DNA of 64,000 bases, taken from positions 69,947,252 to 70,011,251 of the forward strand of contig NC_077227.1 in NCBI RefSeq assembly GCF_027887165.1, in the 5' to 3' direction. This DNA comes from Monodelphis domestica. Lineage: Eukaryota > Chordata > Mammalia > Didelphimorphia > Didelphidae. The notes below the pieces were generated by a model, which saw nothing but the letters and a program-made list of their open reading frames with translations, ran no database searches and had not been told where the DNA came from. Of the stretch, positions 32,301 to 41,079 are shown piece by piece (positions within the stretch are counted from its first letter, which is position 1; each line of letters starts with the position of its first letter). The translations under genes were made by a program, and so were the position numbers.

Positions 32301-35235
32301 TGAGGATCAAATGAGATAAAATATTCAAGTACGACACAAATGTGAGCTATTATTATTATTATCACTTAGTGTTCAGAGGAAAGGCTGCCTAAAGTCTTAG
32401 CTCCCTATGCCCCATACAGATGGCTTTTCTGTGTGCAGCTGACCAGGCTTCATGGGCACTTATCTTTGCTTCTTTGACCTCAGTCCACCCTCCTCTCCCT
32501 GCCCCCACCACATCCCCAGTCTTTGAAGTGTGATTGGCAAAATCTCCTGCTCTAGACTGGAGGAGAAACAAAAATGTGTTCTGTGCTTCCACCCACCCTC
32601 TGATACCAGGCCAGGACACAGGCCTCTCGGCCCTGGGAAGAGCTTAGAACAAGGAGGATGACGATGGGGATCACAACGATCCCAGGTCTGAGGTTTATCA
32701 GAAAGAGATGCCCTACCCTGTTGGACCACTGGCAGTCTTTGCTAAAGTGTAGGGGACATAGCCACAGGGCACCAAAGGGAGCCTTTTGTTGGTCCATTGC
32801 TTTAGTCGTGTCCCACTCTTAGTGACCTCATGAGGTCATCTTGGCAGATACTGGAATCGTCTGCCATTTGCTCCTCCGGCTCGGTTTATAGATGAGGAAA
32901 CGGGGAGAAACGGGATTAAGTGACGTGTCCAGGGTCACATAGCTAGTAAGTGTCTGAGTTTGGATTTGAACTCAGCTCTCCTTGACTTCATGCCCAGTGC
33001 TCGATCTACTGCACCACCCAGCAGCCTTAGGCCTTTAGAGGTGTTATAATATGATCCCTTCTTCAGGTTATAGTTTTGCAGAGAGATGGAGGATATAGAT
33101 AAAGAAGACATTGCATCAATTTGGGTCCTTTTTGGAAGGTTTGTGTTTTGACCTGTGTGGAGTTGTAAATTCTTGTGAAAATGACTAGGTTCTTTCCACT
33201 AGCAGCAGAGAACATTGCCCCCCAGCATTTATTTTTTGGTTGTTTCTTATAACCAGCTGAGTCCAGACACAGTGGTGCACGTGTGGAGAGAAACAAAACC
33301 TGTACCATATGCCATGGAGATGAAGAACATCACCAAGGCTGGGTACCGTGTCTTGTTGTCTTCTCCCTGGTACCTGAACCGCATCTCCTATGGGCAGGAT
33401 TGGCAGAAAATCTACAGTGTGGAGCCTCTGGACTTTGAAGGTTCGAGGGTTTGGAAGGGAGGACATAGACACTCTTCCCTGAGGAGGCCTGGAATCCACC
33501 TTATGGAGTGAATTTGGAGAATGGGAGGCCAGAAGATTTGGTCCTGAGGGGGATTCAGGAAATAACATCCTCGGCACTTCTTGAATCTTTCTTGCAAAGA
33601 AGTCTTTTCATGTCCTGATTTTATCAGGCTGTCAAACAATGCTTTCTCTTGATGACTTGTCCCTACCATTGCCTTCATGTTGAGCTTGTGTTCCCTCAGG
33701 CAGCCCTGAGCAGGAGTCTCTGGTGATTGGGGGTGAAGCCTGCATGTGGGGCGAGTTCGTGGACATGACCAATCTGACCCCCAGACTCTGGTAAGCAGCG
33801 AAGAGAGGAAGCAGAATTGGCCAATGAAGGGGAAGAGCAAAGGGCCAATAAGTAATGGCTGAGAAACAAGGTGTTCCCTGAGTGCAGGAGAGAGAAGGAG
33901 CACAGTCACTCCCAGTGGGCCTCGGCTAAACAGACCTACTTCTGATGCTCCTCTGGAGGTTTTGTTTTCTTCTTCCCTCGTCCTCTGTACCAAGAGTTGG
34001 AACAAGCATTAACCTCATGATCCCTTCGATGTGAATAGTCTATCTCATCTTGTCTTAACATCCTAGGCTGGTAGTTAAGACAAGCCATGCACCCCATTTT
34101 CCCAAAAATCTTTTGCCCAGGGTCAGTCAGTGGCAGAACCAGACCTCCAGCCTCTGGCTTTGGGTTGGCCCTGGGTGCTTACTACCTTTGCTTTTCTCCC
34201 TAAGTTTTCCCAAAGTCTAGGGCATCTTCTAGCTCACACCTAGTTAGTCTGTGCTCAGCTATCTCCCCTTCGATGCTGCTGCTCTGGATGCTAAGTAGCC
34301 CCAAAGACACCAGAGCCACATCTCCATTCCGTCATCCCTGCCTGCACCCCATGATGTTGGGAGATGCCCATGGGCTCTGGAATCAGGAGATCTGGATGGC
34401 AATCCCACCTCTGGCTATCTGTGATCTTGGGCAACTCCCTTAAAGTCCCTGCATCTCAGTTTCCTCCTCTGGCAAATGGGGAGGCTGGACTAGATAGCTT
34501 CTGACATCCCTTCCTGTGTTCCCTTATGTGCCATTTCATCCAAGACCATTTTCATACATCTTGTCTCCTTTCTTCCCCGAGTCAGAGAAGGTAGGAGTTG
34601 TTATCCCTGTTTTACAGAAGGGGTAGTTAAGACCCAGAGAAAGATGAAATAACCTATTCTAGATCACAGTATGTAATGGTTCGGCCATAAGACTCTTCCC
34701 AGGGGCTACCCTGGGCACATCTTGCTGCTCCAGTCATGCGGACAGCTTGTCCTTCCAGCCCAATTGAGAAGTTTGACCAGGGGCCGATCTGCATGTCTTC
34801 CAGGCCCAGAGCAGGAGCCGTGGCAGAGAGGCTTTGGAGCAGCAAGTCAGTGAATGACACGAAGTTGGCATATGCCCGACTGGCAAACTTCCGATGTGAG
34901 CTTCTCAGGTACGAGGGTCAGGAATTGTGCCCTGGAATTTAACTCCAGTTGGAGCTAAATGAGATTATTGAGGAGTGGGAGGATGATACTTGTGAGTCTC
35001 CTTTTTTTCTCTGGCCTCAACTCAGTGATGTGGATTGGGAGTAAAGCCTAAACTCCTAGGAGACTTTTTGCAGCATATTCAGTTTCTCTCTTCAAATATT
35101 CTTAAAAGTTGGGTTTTTAATCCTGTGTCCCTCTTTCCCAGATGACTCGGTTTCTCCTTTTTGTCTTCTTACAGGCGAGGTGTCCAGGCCCAGCCTCTCT
35201 TCGTGGGCTTCTGTGAGCACGATTTCTACCACTGA
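18270..35235 (+). CDS. HEXA: HEXA, beta-hexosaminidase subunit alpha, complete gene (14 coding exons)
   Basis: The lysosomal glycosidase subunit that, paired with HEXB, removes terminal GalNAc from GM2 ganglioside presented by the GM2 activator. Fourteen exons join in phase into 1,608 nt, or 535 residues (human 529). Seen in the protein: a hydrophobic signal peptide (about residues 1-22); the zincin-like N-terminal domain; the GH20 TIM barrel with R186, D215, H270, the catalytic pair D330-E331 in [13 protein letters not shown]380, W399, Y428, W467 and E469. N430-R431 in [10 protein letters not shown] mark the alpha subunit; beta has Asp-Leu there. The six cysteines of the three known disulfides are present. 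The ATG at 18,270 is the first after an in-frame TGA at 18,240 and has a purine at -3. Exon lengths equal the human ones except exons 1 (+27 nt), 2, 9 and 14 (-3 each). No stop or frameshift seen. The nearest alternative, HEXB, is excluded by the Asn-Arg pair and by TMEM202 next door. Confidence 0.98.
18721..18850 (-). repeat. L2/MIR-tail-like repeat in HEXA intron 1
   Basis: AATGAGCACCTGCTATGTAC, GTGCTAAGCGCTGGGGAT, poly(A), then CAGTCCTTGCCCTCAGAGAG. Confidence 0.65.
18850..21340. other. HEXA intron 1, mostly unassigned
   Basis: AT-rich intron sequence. A MIR-like minus copy lies at about 19,870-20,020 (TTTATAGATGTGGAAACTAT). G9 runs occur at 20,127 and 21,401. No coding exon recognised. 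Confidence 0.5.
21350..21560 (-). repeat. MIR-like SINE in intron 1
   Basis: ACTCCATTTTCCATTTGAGG, GAACTCAAACCCCGACTTC; interrupted by a G-run. Confidence 0.6.
21720..22960 (+). mobile_element. CR1/L3-type LINE, degraded
   Basis: Contains the equivalents of the CR1/L3 reverse transcriptase region: GGAGACCTTCAATTATCCAG, then CTCTATCCTGATCAAACCAC, GGGTACCACATTTTAAGAAA and TTTAGCCTAGTGAAAAGAC. Many changes; no open frame. Confidence 0.75.
23345..23525 (+). repeat. MIR-like SINE in intron 1
   Basis: GCATTGTGGTATAGTGGGG, CCTCAGTTTCCTTATCTG, ATTCTAGGTCCATGATCC. Confidence 0.72.
23820..23935 (+). repeat. MIR 3' part next to HEXA exon 2
   Basis: TGTGCCCCTGGGCAAGTC, CCTCAGTTTCCTCACTTC. It ends about 40 nt before the exon 2 acceptor. 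Confidence 0.7.
23978..24067 (+). CDS. HEXA: HEXA exon 2
   Basis: 90 nt, phase 1 to phase 1, between TTTGCAG and GTAAGT. Encodes the VPGCDL strand and the start of the NYT sequon (N123). One codon shorter than human exon 2. Divergent overall, as this part of the family usually is. Confidence 0.93.
24950..25015 (+). CDS. HEXA: HEXA exon 3
   Basis: 66 nt, same as human, between TCCTTTCAG and GTAATG. Encodes YTLTLSNQQ and HTVWGALR. The donor has T rather than G at +5, so it is somewhat weak. Confidence 0.95.
25310..25470 (-). repeat. MIR-like SINE in intron 3
   Basis: GAGTAGGAGACTGAGGCTAAG and neighbouring text follow a reverse MIR core. Confidence 0.5.
25650..25745 (+). mobile_element. L1 3' terminus in intron 3
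   Basis: GACAATTTGGATCTTATAAT, then GAAAATTGTTATTACATGTA and AATTGGGAAAATAAA, the same terminus as the 5,465-6,150 copy. Confidence 0.85.
26323..26375 (+). repeat. (CA)n microsatellite in intron 3
   Basis: About 26 uninterrupted CA units. Confidence 0.98.
26659..26705 (+). CDS. HEXA: HEXA exon 4
   Basis: 47 nt, same as human, between CTCCACAG and GTGAGT. Encodes [16 protein letters not shown] and ends in phase 0. Confidence 0.96.
26960..27160 (+). mobile_element. L1 3' terminus in intron 4
   Basis: CATGACTGTACATGTATAATC, ATCAAATTGTCTGCCTTCTC, GGAGGCAGAAAAGACAGAG; another L1 3' subtype. Confidence 0.7.
27325..27400 (-). repeat. L2/MIR tail fragment in intron 4
   Basis: GTAAACATTTATTAAGC followed by TCAGGCATTGTAGTAAGCAC. 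Confidence 0.6.
27592..27702 (+). CDS. HEXA: HEXA exon 5
   Basis: 111 nt, same as human, between CTGCTCAG and GTATGT. Encodes the [19 protein letters not shown] block with active-site R186. The sequon at N165 reads NCT, where human has NKT. Confidence 0.98.
27775..28480 (+). other. HEXA intron 5, unassigned
   Basis: The long minus-strand open frame at 27,991-28,653 overlaps exon 6 and looks like chance: it has no domain and crosses conserved HEXA coding sequence in antisense. Confidence 0.5.
28483..28584 (+). CDS. HEXA: HEXA exon 6
   Basis: 102 nt, same as human, between TTATCCCCAG and GTATGT. Encodes [20 protein letters not shown], with D215 the equivalent of the human active-site D207. 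Confidence 0.98.
28640..28800 (+). repeat. MIR-like fragment in intron 6
   Basis: GATCCTCAGTTTCCTTATTT, CAGAAATGTGAGGACCAAAT. Confidence 0.6.
28990..29122 (+). CDS. HEXA: HEXA exon 7
   Basis: 133 nt, same as human, between GTCTTTCAG and GTAAGA. Encodes the barrel strand [20 protein letters not shown], with H270 in the catalytic site. Ends in phase 1. Confidence 0.98.
29480..29590 (-). repeat. MIR/L2-like tail in intron 7
   Basis: GCACCTACTGTGTGCCAGGC, ACTGTGCTAAGCACTTTAC. Confidence 0.65.
29774..29954 (+). CDS. HEXA: HEXA exon 8, with catalytic Asp-Glu
   Basis: 181 nt, same as human, between GGCCTAG and GTATGA. Encodes the alpha-specific loop (here GSVP, residues 288-291), the NRT sequon (N303) and [13 protein letters not shown] with D330 and general acid E331. 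Confidence 0.98.
30440..30650 (+). repeat. MIR-like SINE in intron 8
   Basis: GGGTTCAAATCTCAGCTTAC, then GACTAGATAGTCTTCTGAG and ATCCCTTCTAGCTCTACC. Confidence 0.65.
30895..30978 (+). CDS. HEXA: HEXA exon 9
   Basis: 84 nt, one codon shorter than human, between GCGATTCAG and GTAAGG. Encodes [14 protein letters not shown] and QLESFYIQ. Ends in phase 2. Confidence 0.97.
31020..31160 (+). mobile_element. L1 3' terminus in intron 9
   Basis: TGATTGCACAAGTAAAATC and TTTTTACATGTAATTGGAGG before an A-rich end. Confidence 0.75.
31627..31699 (+). CDS. HEXA: HEXA exon 10
   Basis: 73 nt, same as human, between CTTCCTCAG and GTATGA. Encodes [20 protein letters not shown], with active-site W380. A second good acceptor 36 nt upstream could extend it in frame (see findings). 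Confidence 0.97.
32140..32385 (+). repeat. CORE-SINE/MIR copy in intron 10
   Basis: GAGTCATGCAGACCCGAG, TATGTGACCCTGGGC, TTTCCTCATCAGTAAAACTG, GAGGATCAAATGAGATAAA and an ATT-rich tail. Confidence 0.82.
32790..33030 (-). repeat. Marsupial CORE-SINE (MAR1-like) in intron 10
   Basis: Read in reverse: CATTGCTTTAGTCGTGTCCC, GTCATCTTGGCAGATACTGG, GATGAGGAAACGG, GGTCACATAGCTAGTAAGTG, CTACTGCACCACCC. Near full length. Confidence 0.85.
33257..33440 (+). CDS. HEXA: HEXA exon 11
   Basis: 184 nt, same as human, after ATAACCAG. Encodes VWRE (W399) and [10 protein letters not shown] (Y428, N430, R431), the alpha-specific substrate-binding residues. N413 makes an extra NIT sequon. The donor reads GAAG then GTTCGA, a poor match to consensus apart from GT and +5 G. 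Confidence 0.95.
33700..33790 (+). CDS. HEXA: HEXA exon 12
   Basis: 91 nt, same as human, between TTCCCTCAG and GTAAGC. Encodes [14 protein letters not shown], with W467 and E469 in the active site. Confidence 0.98.
34370..34540 (+). repeat. MIR-like SINE in intron 12
   Basis: TCTGGAATCAGGAGATCTGG, CTCAGTTTCCTCCTCTGGC, GGACTAGATAGCTTCTGAC. A reverse MIR fragment follows at about 34,560-34,700. Confidence 0.7.
34804..34908 (+). CDS. HEXA: HEXA exon 13
   Basis: 105 nt, same as human, between GTCTTCCAG and GTACGA. Encodes [11 protein letters not shown] and NFRCELLR. N498 forms an extra NDT sequon. Confidence 0.97.
35175..35235 (+). CDS. HEXA: HEXA exon 14 (coding part, with stop)
   Basis: 61 nt to a TGA stop, after TTCTTACAG. 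Encodes [19 protein letters not shown]; one residue shorter than human, with a divergent last few residues but the final disulfide cysteine kept. Confidence 0.96.
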
Positions 35236-35420
35236 ATGGAGCAATCCTTGAAGTCACCTAAGATGTGCCGGTTACCCAGAGAACTGGAGTCATTGGGCTG
35301 GCTCTAGCTTAACCCAAGTGGTGAGCACACCTCCGCCTGCCTCCCCAAGGCCCGGTGGTGGAGAGGGGGTGCAGTTTGTGCTGGGATTCGGGTCTAATAA
35401 AGGATTTTGTAACAAAGAAA
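35236..35420 (+). other. HEXA: HEXA 3' untranslated region
   Basis: Short 3' UTR from the stop to about 20 nt past the polyadenylation signal. The exact cleavage point is inferred. Confidence 0.75.
35396..35401 (+). terminator. HEXA: HEXA polyadenylation signal AATAAA
   Basis: Canonical AATAAA 161 nt past the stop codon, followed by a T-rich stretch at 35,404-35,425. The only such hexamer close behind the stop. Confidence 0.85.
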
Positions 35421-35549
35421 TTGCTTTTATGGGTCTACAATTCCATTCAGCTCCTGCCAGTTTTCCTCCGACCCCGGAAAGCATTTAACAACACTTGCAT
35501 TGGAGCATTAGTTGGCTCAGAATAAACCTTCCCATGAACTTTATCACTC

Positions 35550-36950
35550 CCCTCCCGAGCCTTTGGACTGAATGATGCCCCGCCTCATCACTGGCCATGG
35601 ACTGAAACGACCGGCGACCCCTGAGAAGAGGGACTGCCCCACGGCCAGTGATAGCCCTCCGAGGACCGCCTACGGCCTACGACCCTCTGCCCCAGCAGTT
35701 CTCTGCTAGCCCCAAACTAGGCCACGCCTCCCCCCAAAATACCTGGATCACCTGCCTGTGAGAACGCCTTCAATTTTACCAAGAAAGATTAAGCCCTTTG
35801 GGGGGTCTTAGAAAACCCGCCATTTTTGATGAAGAGGTGTGGACGGAAGGCCTGAATGTTGGGTTAGGCCCCGACTTCCCCTGGAGAGCGTGGCAGGAGT
35901 GTGTCCTCTCAGCCGAGGGGAAGCGGGACGACTAATATAAAGTGCCCTCCTGAAGGCAGCAGGACTGTTACTTCTCCTGAATCCCGGGGGCACGGGGCGG
36001 GGACACCCCGGGAGTGAGTGTTAACCCCCCGCTTCCCTTACAGATCAGTGGCCCCTTGTTCCAGGAGCGCCCGGGCTTTTCTCCAAGACTCACTGCCGGC
36101 CTGGCCCCAGGCTTGGGTGGGAGACAAAAGATGGAGCGTTTGGCCTCCCAGGAGGGGCCGTCTGGATGAGACGGGAAACCACGTCTGAAAAGAGGAACCG
36201 CCTTTGACTGCTGGCTATGGAGGAGAGCGGTGCCTCCTCTGTCCGCTGGGGGCAGCATCTGCCCAGCCTGGATCCTACCGCGGTCTCCCCGAGGCGACTT
36301 TGGCTTGGAGCCTCCGTCCTGGTCCTGGCCGGCGATGCCCACCAATCTTCTCCGTTACCCTCCCCTCCTCTCAGTGCCTCCTCTTTTCCGGGCCTGGTAG
36401 CCGGCATCGTCCTCCCTGCCCCAGAAGCCAAGGCTTCAGCCAATCAAGCACCCTGAAGGCTGTGACTTCTGGGGAGATACTGTTCTGAACCCCTATTCCC
36501 AACCTGCCCCCGTAAAAGACCTTCAAACGGACGGCTCACTCCAAAGTCCTCCCCTAGGCTTTGAGAACTTTCCCAGGCTCCCCTCGTCCCTCCTCTTGTT
36601 CACTGGTGCCTCTAACCCTTCTCTGGTTGGCGGCACTGGGCTGATTGCCTTTTATCCGGGGGGACGTCACGTAGAAAAGAGGTGAGGAAATGGCTGCATT
36701 CGAATCCGTGTCTTGCCGCAGCCTCTGAGACCTTGGGCTCGGAGACTTTATCTTTCCAGGTCTCATTGTGGAGGCAGCCGAGCTTTATCAGTGCACTCTC
36801 TCTCCCGGCGGGGATCCCCTTCCACCTCTCTGTCTCCTGGCTTCCCCCAAGCCCCGACGAAGCCGTTGCCAACGTCCCTTCATGCTAGTCAGTGCCTTCT
36901 CCCGTTTATCTCCCAACTTCTGTACCTTCCCCATCGGAACATCGATGTTT
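35550..36950. promoter_or_regulatory. CpG-rich block downstream of HEXA, no gene recognised
   Basis: CpG dinucleotides are dense (for example around 35,605-35,690, 35,880-36,070 and 36,275-36,340), unlike the rest of the intergenic DNA. Overlapping open frames on both strands have no domain and no conserved motif. It could be an orphan CpG island or the promoter of an untranslated RNA. Confidence 0.5.
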
Positions 36951-37052
36951 TGCATATTGTCTCCCCTAGTAGACTTAGAGCTCCTTGAGCTTTTTGTCTT
37001 TTCGTTCGGAAGCTTAGCAGAGTGCCTGGCTAGTAGCCGTGTAATAAATGAC

Positions 37053-37273
37053 AAACAAGGGGGCAGCTGGGTGGGTGGCTCAGTGGATGGAGAGCCAGAC
37101 CAAGAGACGGGAAGTCGTGGGTTCAAATGTGACCTCCGACACTTTCTAGCTGGGTGACCCTGGGCAAGACACTCCCCCCCCCCCCCAATTGCCAAGCCTT
37201 TACCAATACCTTAGAACCAATACATAGTGCCGAATCTAAGACGGAAGGTAAGGGTTCAATTTTTTTTTTAATG
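37053..37273 (+). repeat. Marsupial tRNA-derived SINE
   Basis: GGGGCAGCTGGGTGG head, GTGGGTTCAAATGTGACCTC, GGGTGACCCTGGGCAAG, a C13 run, and the CTAAGACGGAAGGTAAGGG tail. The extra GTGG near the head is unusual. Confidence 0.9.
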
Positions 37274-37279
37274 ACCTCT

Positions 37280-38280
37280 AAGACCCAGGCAGGCCGGAGC
37301 ATAAGGAGGCATGAACGTTAGACACAAACTGGACCCTGAATCTGTGAAGTCAGATTCCATCCCCTCCCAGCTCCAAGACCCACTGGGCTGTGTGAGAGCT
37401 GGGAGAGAGGATTCCGCTGCAATGGGGGCGGGCAGTCGGCCAGAGTCCCTTTCTAGTGCCTGCTTTCTAAAGGACCACCAGTAGGGGGCGGTGCCTCTCC
37501 AGACATATGACAGTCCTGTCCAGATGGTCGGGGTGAGTGGCTTCATCTTCTTGCTCTTCTTTCCTTAGAAGGAAAGTAGAAGGGAGCGGATGCAACATGT
37601 TCGGGGTTGGCAGGCAGGTCACCCAGCATTTCAGGGTGGCAAGGGCCGTATCTCCCAGAAGAATCTGAATTGCGAGCCACTTCCCGAGCAGCCGACCAGC
37701 CTTTACTTGAAAGCTGGAGCCCTGGGGGTTCTACCCTGACCCCAGAAACCCCTGCCTCAGCGTGCTCTCTTACACTTAGCTTTGGCTGGCACGGGAGGCA
37801 CGGACTGATTCCCGACTCTCCCCTATCTGGCCGCCTCATCTCCATCCCTGGGTCATGCGCCGCCCCCCCCCTCCCAATCCAATCCATTCTGGGCCACTCT
37901 GGGAGGGGAGGAAGTGCCAAAAAAGCAGGGAATCTCCCCACAGCCCCTCGGGACACCTCAGAGCTGTGGAGCAGCCCACCTTTGAACCTAGGTGTTAGAG
38001 ATCCAATGAGGAAAGGTCTAAGGCTGGGGGATGAGGGGGGGGGGAGGCTCAGGACTGGGTGGGCAGGAGCAAAGGCTCCCCGGGTGTACAAGGGAGTCTT
38101 CAGTAGCACTCAGTACTCCCCGACCTGCCTCCTTGTGAGAGGATCCCGACTTTCCTTGGAAGTGAGGAAAGCAGAGCCAATGCGGGATGCTGAAAACCAT
38201 CATTATTTCTCGATCTAATTTCCTTTTCACGTACCCAAAGGGTATCATGCATCCCGTGATAACGACTGCAATATGTTTTT
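37280..38280. other. GC-elevated unassigned sequence
   Basis: Overlapping open frames on both strands (largest 203 aa, plus, 37,607-38,218) without recognisable domains. GC content alone explains their length. No SINE or LINE landmark. Confidence 0.35.
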
Positions 38281-38669
38281 TTAACTTCAAAAGCCCTCAC
38301 GGATTCCTATGTTGTACCCAATAGCAAATTAAGAATAAATATTCTGGAAAGAGTCTGCCTAAAGCCCAGATTGCATACAAGCACATAAGCATGCAGAGAA
38401 GCCCTCGGGTCCCTTAGCTGGAGTTGGCAGCTTTCATAAATGCTTGGAGAATGGGCTGGGGAGGAAGGCTAGAGGTGGGGAGGCAGATAGCAATGATGTT
38501 AGGGGTCGGGTGTCCAGGGGGAAGAGCACAATGCTCCCTCAGAAGACTTCCGGTCTAATCCTGGCTCGGTCCCTACTGAGGGCTCCTTGGTGCCTTCGAC
38601 TCCCTCTTTATAAAGTGAGGATAAGACAAGACTACCCCTAAGCTCTTACCAGCCCACAGTGCTGCTTAG

Positions 38670-39085
38670 TGAAAAGTTATTTAGCAGTGAATTTAGAGTC
38701 AAAAGCCCTAGATTCCAATCCTGATCCTCTACTTACTATGTCAAGGAGAAAGGCAAACAAAGCAGGTATTAAAGTGCTAGACACTAGGCTAAGCACTTTA
38801 CAAATAGCAACAGCCCTGGGAGGTAAAGGCTATTATTATCATCCCCATTTTAGTGTTGAGGAAACTGAGGCAAAGACAATTTTGAGATTTGTCCAGGATC
38901 ACAATAGCTAAGATCAAATTTGAACATGATCTTCCTGACTCCAAGACAAGTACTCTGTGCAAATGCTTAGACATAGTGCCATCTATCTCATTCTGGGCAA
39001 GTGACAACCTCCCTGAGCCTCAGTTTCCTCATGTATAAAAGGGGTGCATTGGTTCTGCATGATCTCTAAGGTCCCTCCTAGCTTT
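38670..39085 (+). repeat. MIR-like SINE interrupted by a reverse MIR-like copy
   Basis: Plus-strand head at 38,670-38,755 (GAATTTAGAGTCAAAAGCCC) resumes at 38,985 (CTGGGCAAGTGACAACCTCC, CTCAGTTTCCTCATG). Between them lies a minus copy at 38,770-38,980 (GAGGAAACTGAGGCAAAGAC). Confidence 0.7.
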
Positions 39086-39437
39086 CCCTATGAGCCTGTT
39101 TGTAAAAGGACTTCTTTTTTCACTGTAAAGCATAATACCGACATAAGGTATCATTTTACTCCTACCGGTGCTGTCCCTATCACCCTGACCCTGGGAGACA
39201 AGCCATGCTTCATTCATACAGAAGAATAATGGTTGACAAATCCCTATTTTCATAACCTTTTTAGCCTCTTCCTCCCACTGTGGCAAGAAGATCCTACCCG
39301 GCTAGAAACTTAAAAAGAGTAAACTGCCCTTGATTTGGGGAGGACAAAGGAGGTGGAAGTCACAGATCATGCATCTTTACTAAGGTGCTTATGAAAGACA
39401 AACTAAATGCCTAAAAATGACTTTAAGAAGAAATCCA

Positions 39438-39636
39438 GGGAGCAGCTGGGTAGCTCAGTGGATTGAGAGTCAGGCCTAGAAATGGGAGGTCCTGGGTTCA
39501 AATCTGGCCTCAGACACTTCCCAGCTGTGTGACCCTGGGCAAGTCACTTGACCACCATTGCCTAGCCCTTACCACTCTTCTGCCTTGGAGCCAATACACA
39601 GTATTGATTCTAAGATGGAAGATAAGGGTTTTTAAA
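39438..39636 (+). repeat. Marsupial tRNA-derived SINE with target-site duplication
   Basis: Young-looking full copy from the GGAGCAGCTGGGTAGCTC head to GGAAGATAAGGG. Flanked by AAATCCA at 39,431-39,437 and 39,637-39,643. Confidence 0.92.
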
Positions 39637-39884
39637 AAATCCATTAATGATTAGCAGCTCTGATTCTCCCCTAATAATGCTTGGTTCAGGTCCCCCAGAT
39701 CTCAAAGGCTCCACAATAGCCCACTTTATGGACCCAAGGAATTCATCTGATTGCTAAAACTATCTCCAGAAGAGATGTAGGAATAGGAAGGACTGGTGAT
39801 GTAGCTGTGAAGTTAGTAGCAGGATTTTTCTAAAGCCTGCCCTCCCCTTCTTTTTCTTTCTTGGGCTGATAGGTCATGGGAATA

Positions 39885-40100
39885 ACTATCCTAAGGCATC
39901 CCTTAATGCAAGGGCCTTCCTCTGTGATTATCTCCAATTTATAACGTGTACACAGTTACTGGCATTGTTGTCTTCCCTATTAGGATGGGAGCTCCCCCAG
40001 AGCAGGAACTGTTTGCCTTCCTTTGGATCCCTTAGAATACTTAGCACAATACTTGCCACATAGTAGAAACTTCATAAAAACTTATTGACTTAATGATTAC
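39885..40100 (+). mobile_element. L2 LINE 3' end
   Basis: GGATGGGAGCTCCCCCAGAG, CAGGAACTGTTTGCC, CTTGCCACATAGTAGAAACT and ACTTATTGACTTAATGA follow the L2 3' terminus. Confidence 0.75.
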
Positions 40101-40318
40101 TAAGCCATTCAGCTAACAGAAAAACCTACCGTGTGAATAGGCGGCTGCTCTCTCTAAGATAAAAATAGGATAAAAAGTAACTAGCCCAACCAAAAAATGA
40201 AACAAGACGTACACTCACTTGAAATCATTTTTTGTATTGTTTTCTTTAATTAAGGGGTTCCTTTTTTGGAAGAGCGGGTTGTTGGGGTTGGGATGATTTA
40301 AGTGCTTGTGTTTGCTTA

Positions 40319-40375
40319 TATTTTATATATATATACATATATATACATATATTATATTTATATACTTATAACATA
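40319..40375 (+). repeat. TA/CATA-rich simple repeat
   Basis: Runs of TATATA with interspersed CATA units. Similar AT tracts occur at about 41,430-41,490. Confidence 0.85.
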
Positions 40376-40894
40376 AATGGCTATGTATCCATGAAAGAAT
40401 AATAAAAATGTCGTAACAGTGAAAGTAAAATTCTGCAAGATCAGTCTGTAATTCCCACCAGAATATGGCTAACAATGTATCCTCCCAAGGTCTTTCTCTC
40501 CCTTCCACATTTTGTTCTTTGGGTCCTTGGAGATAATAATTCAATAATGATCTTTTGTGCATTGAGCTAATTTGACTCCACAGAAAAGAAACAAAATGTT
40601 TGCAAGGCCACACTAAGGCAAAAAGAGATATGATAAAAGACAATCTCTTTCTGTGGGGAAAGCAAGAATACCGCAAATAGCTTGGGATTTTATAGTTTGG
40701 AAATATGTATATAGAACTGAAGGCAAGAGCTGAGTGGCCTGGAGAATACCAGGAAGCTTTTCCCTCTCTGTGTTTGGGCTCAGAAGTGCTTGCTCTGAGC
40801 TTCTGAACTAAGATGTTTGTGGTGGGAATGGAGACAGAGAGACATATATACAACATAGTCAAGTCAGAGTCAATAATACTTAGAGTGCAATTAG

Positions 40895-41070
40895 ATTGTC
40901 ATTTTGGAACACACATTTGATATGGACACCAAGGATCTAAATTCAACTTTTGGCTCTACTATTTACCACCAGCATTATGTTAGGCAATCTGAGGTTCTTG
41001 GTCTGTAAAATGAAGGGGTTGGGCTAAATGGCCTCAAAGGTCCCTTCAAATTTTAAGTCTAAGAGTTTAC
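40895..41070 (+). repeat. MIR-like SINE
   Basis: CCAAGGATCTAAATTCAAC, GGTCTGTAAAATGAAGGGG, GGCCTCAAAGGTCCCTTC. Confidence 0.65.
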
Positions 41071-41079
41071 AGAAGGAAG

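Noticed and set aside
33412-34005. 197-residue minus-strand open frame
   Set aside because: Antisense to HEXA exons 11-12 and introns; no recognisable motif.
37543-38218. Opposed open frames of 188 and 203 residues
   Set aside because: Long in both strands because the block is GC-rich and stop-poor; no domain, no plausible splice structure.
40323-40862. 179-residue minus-strand open frame
   Set aside because: Ends in a TATA-repeat translation (IIYVYICIYI) and has no domain; unlikely to be coding.
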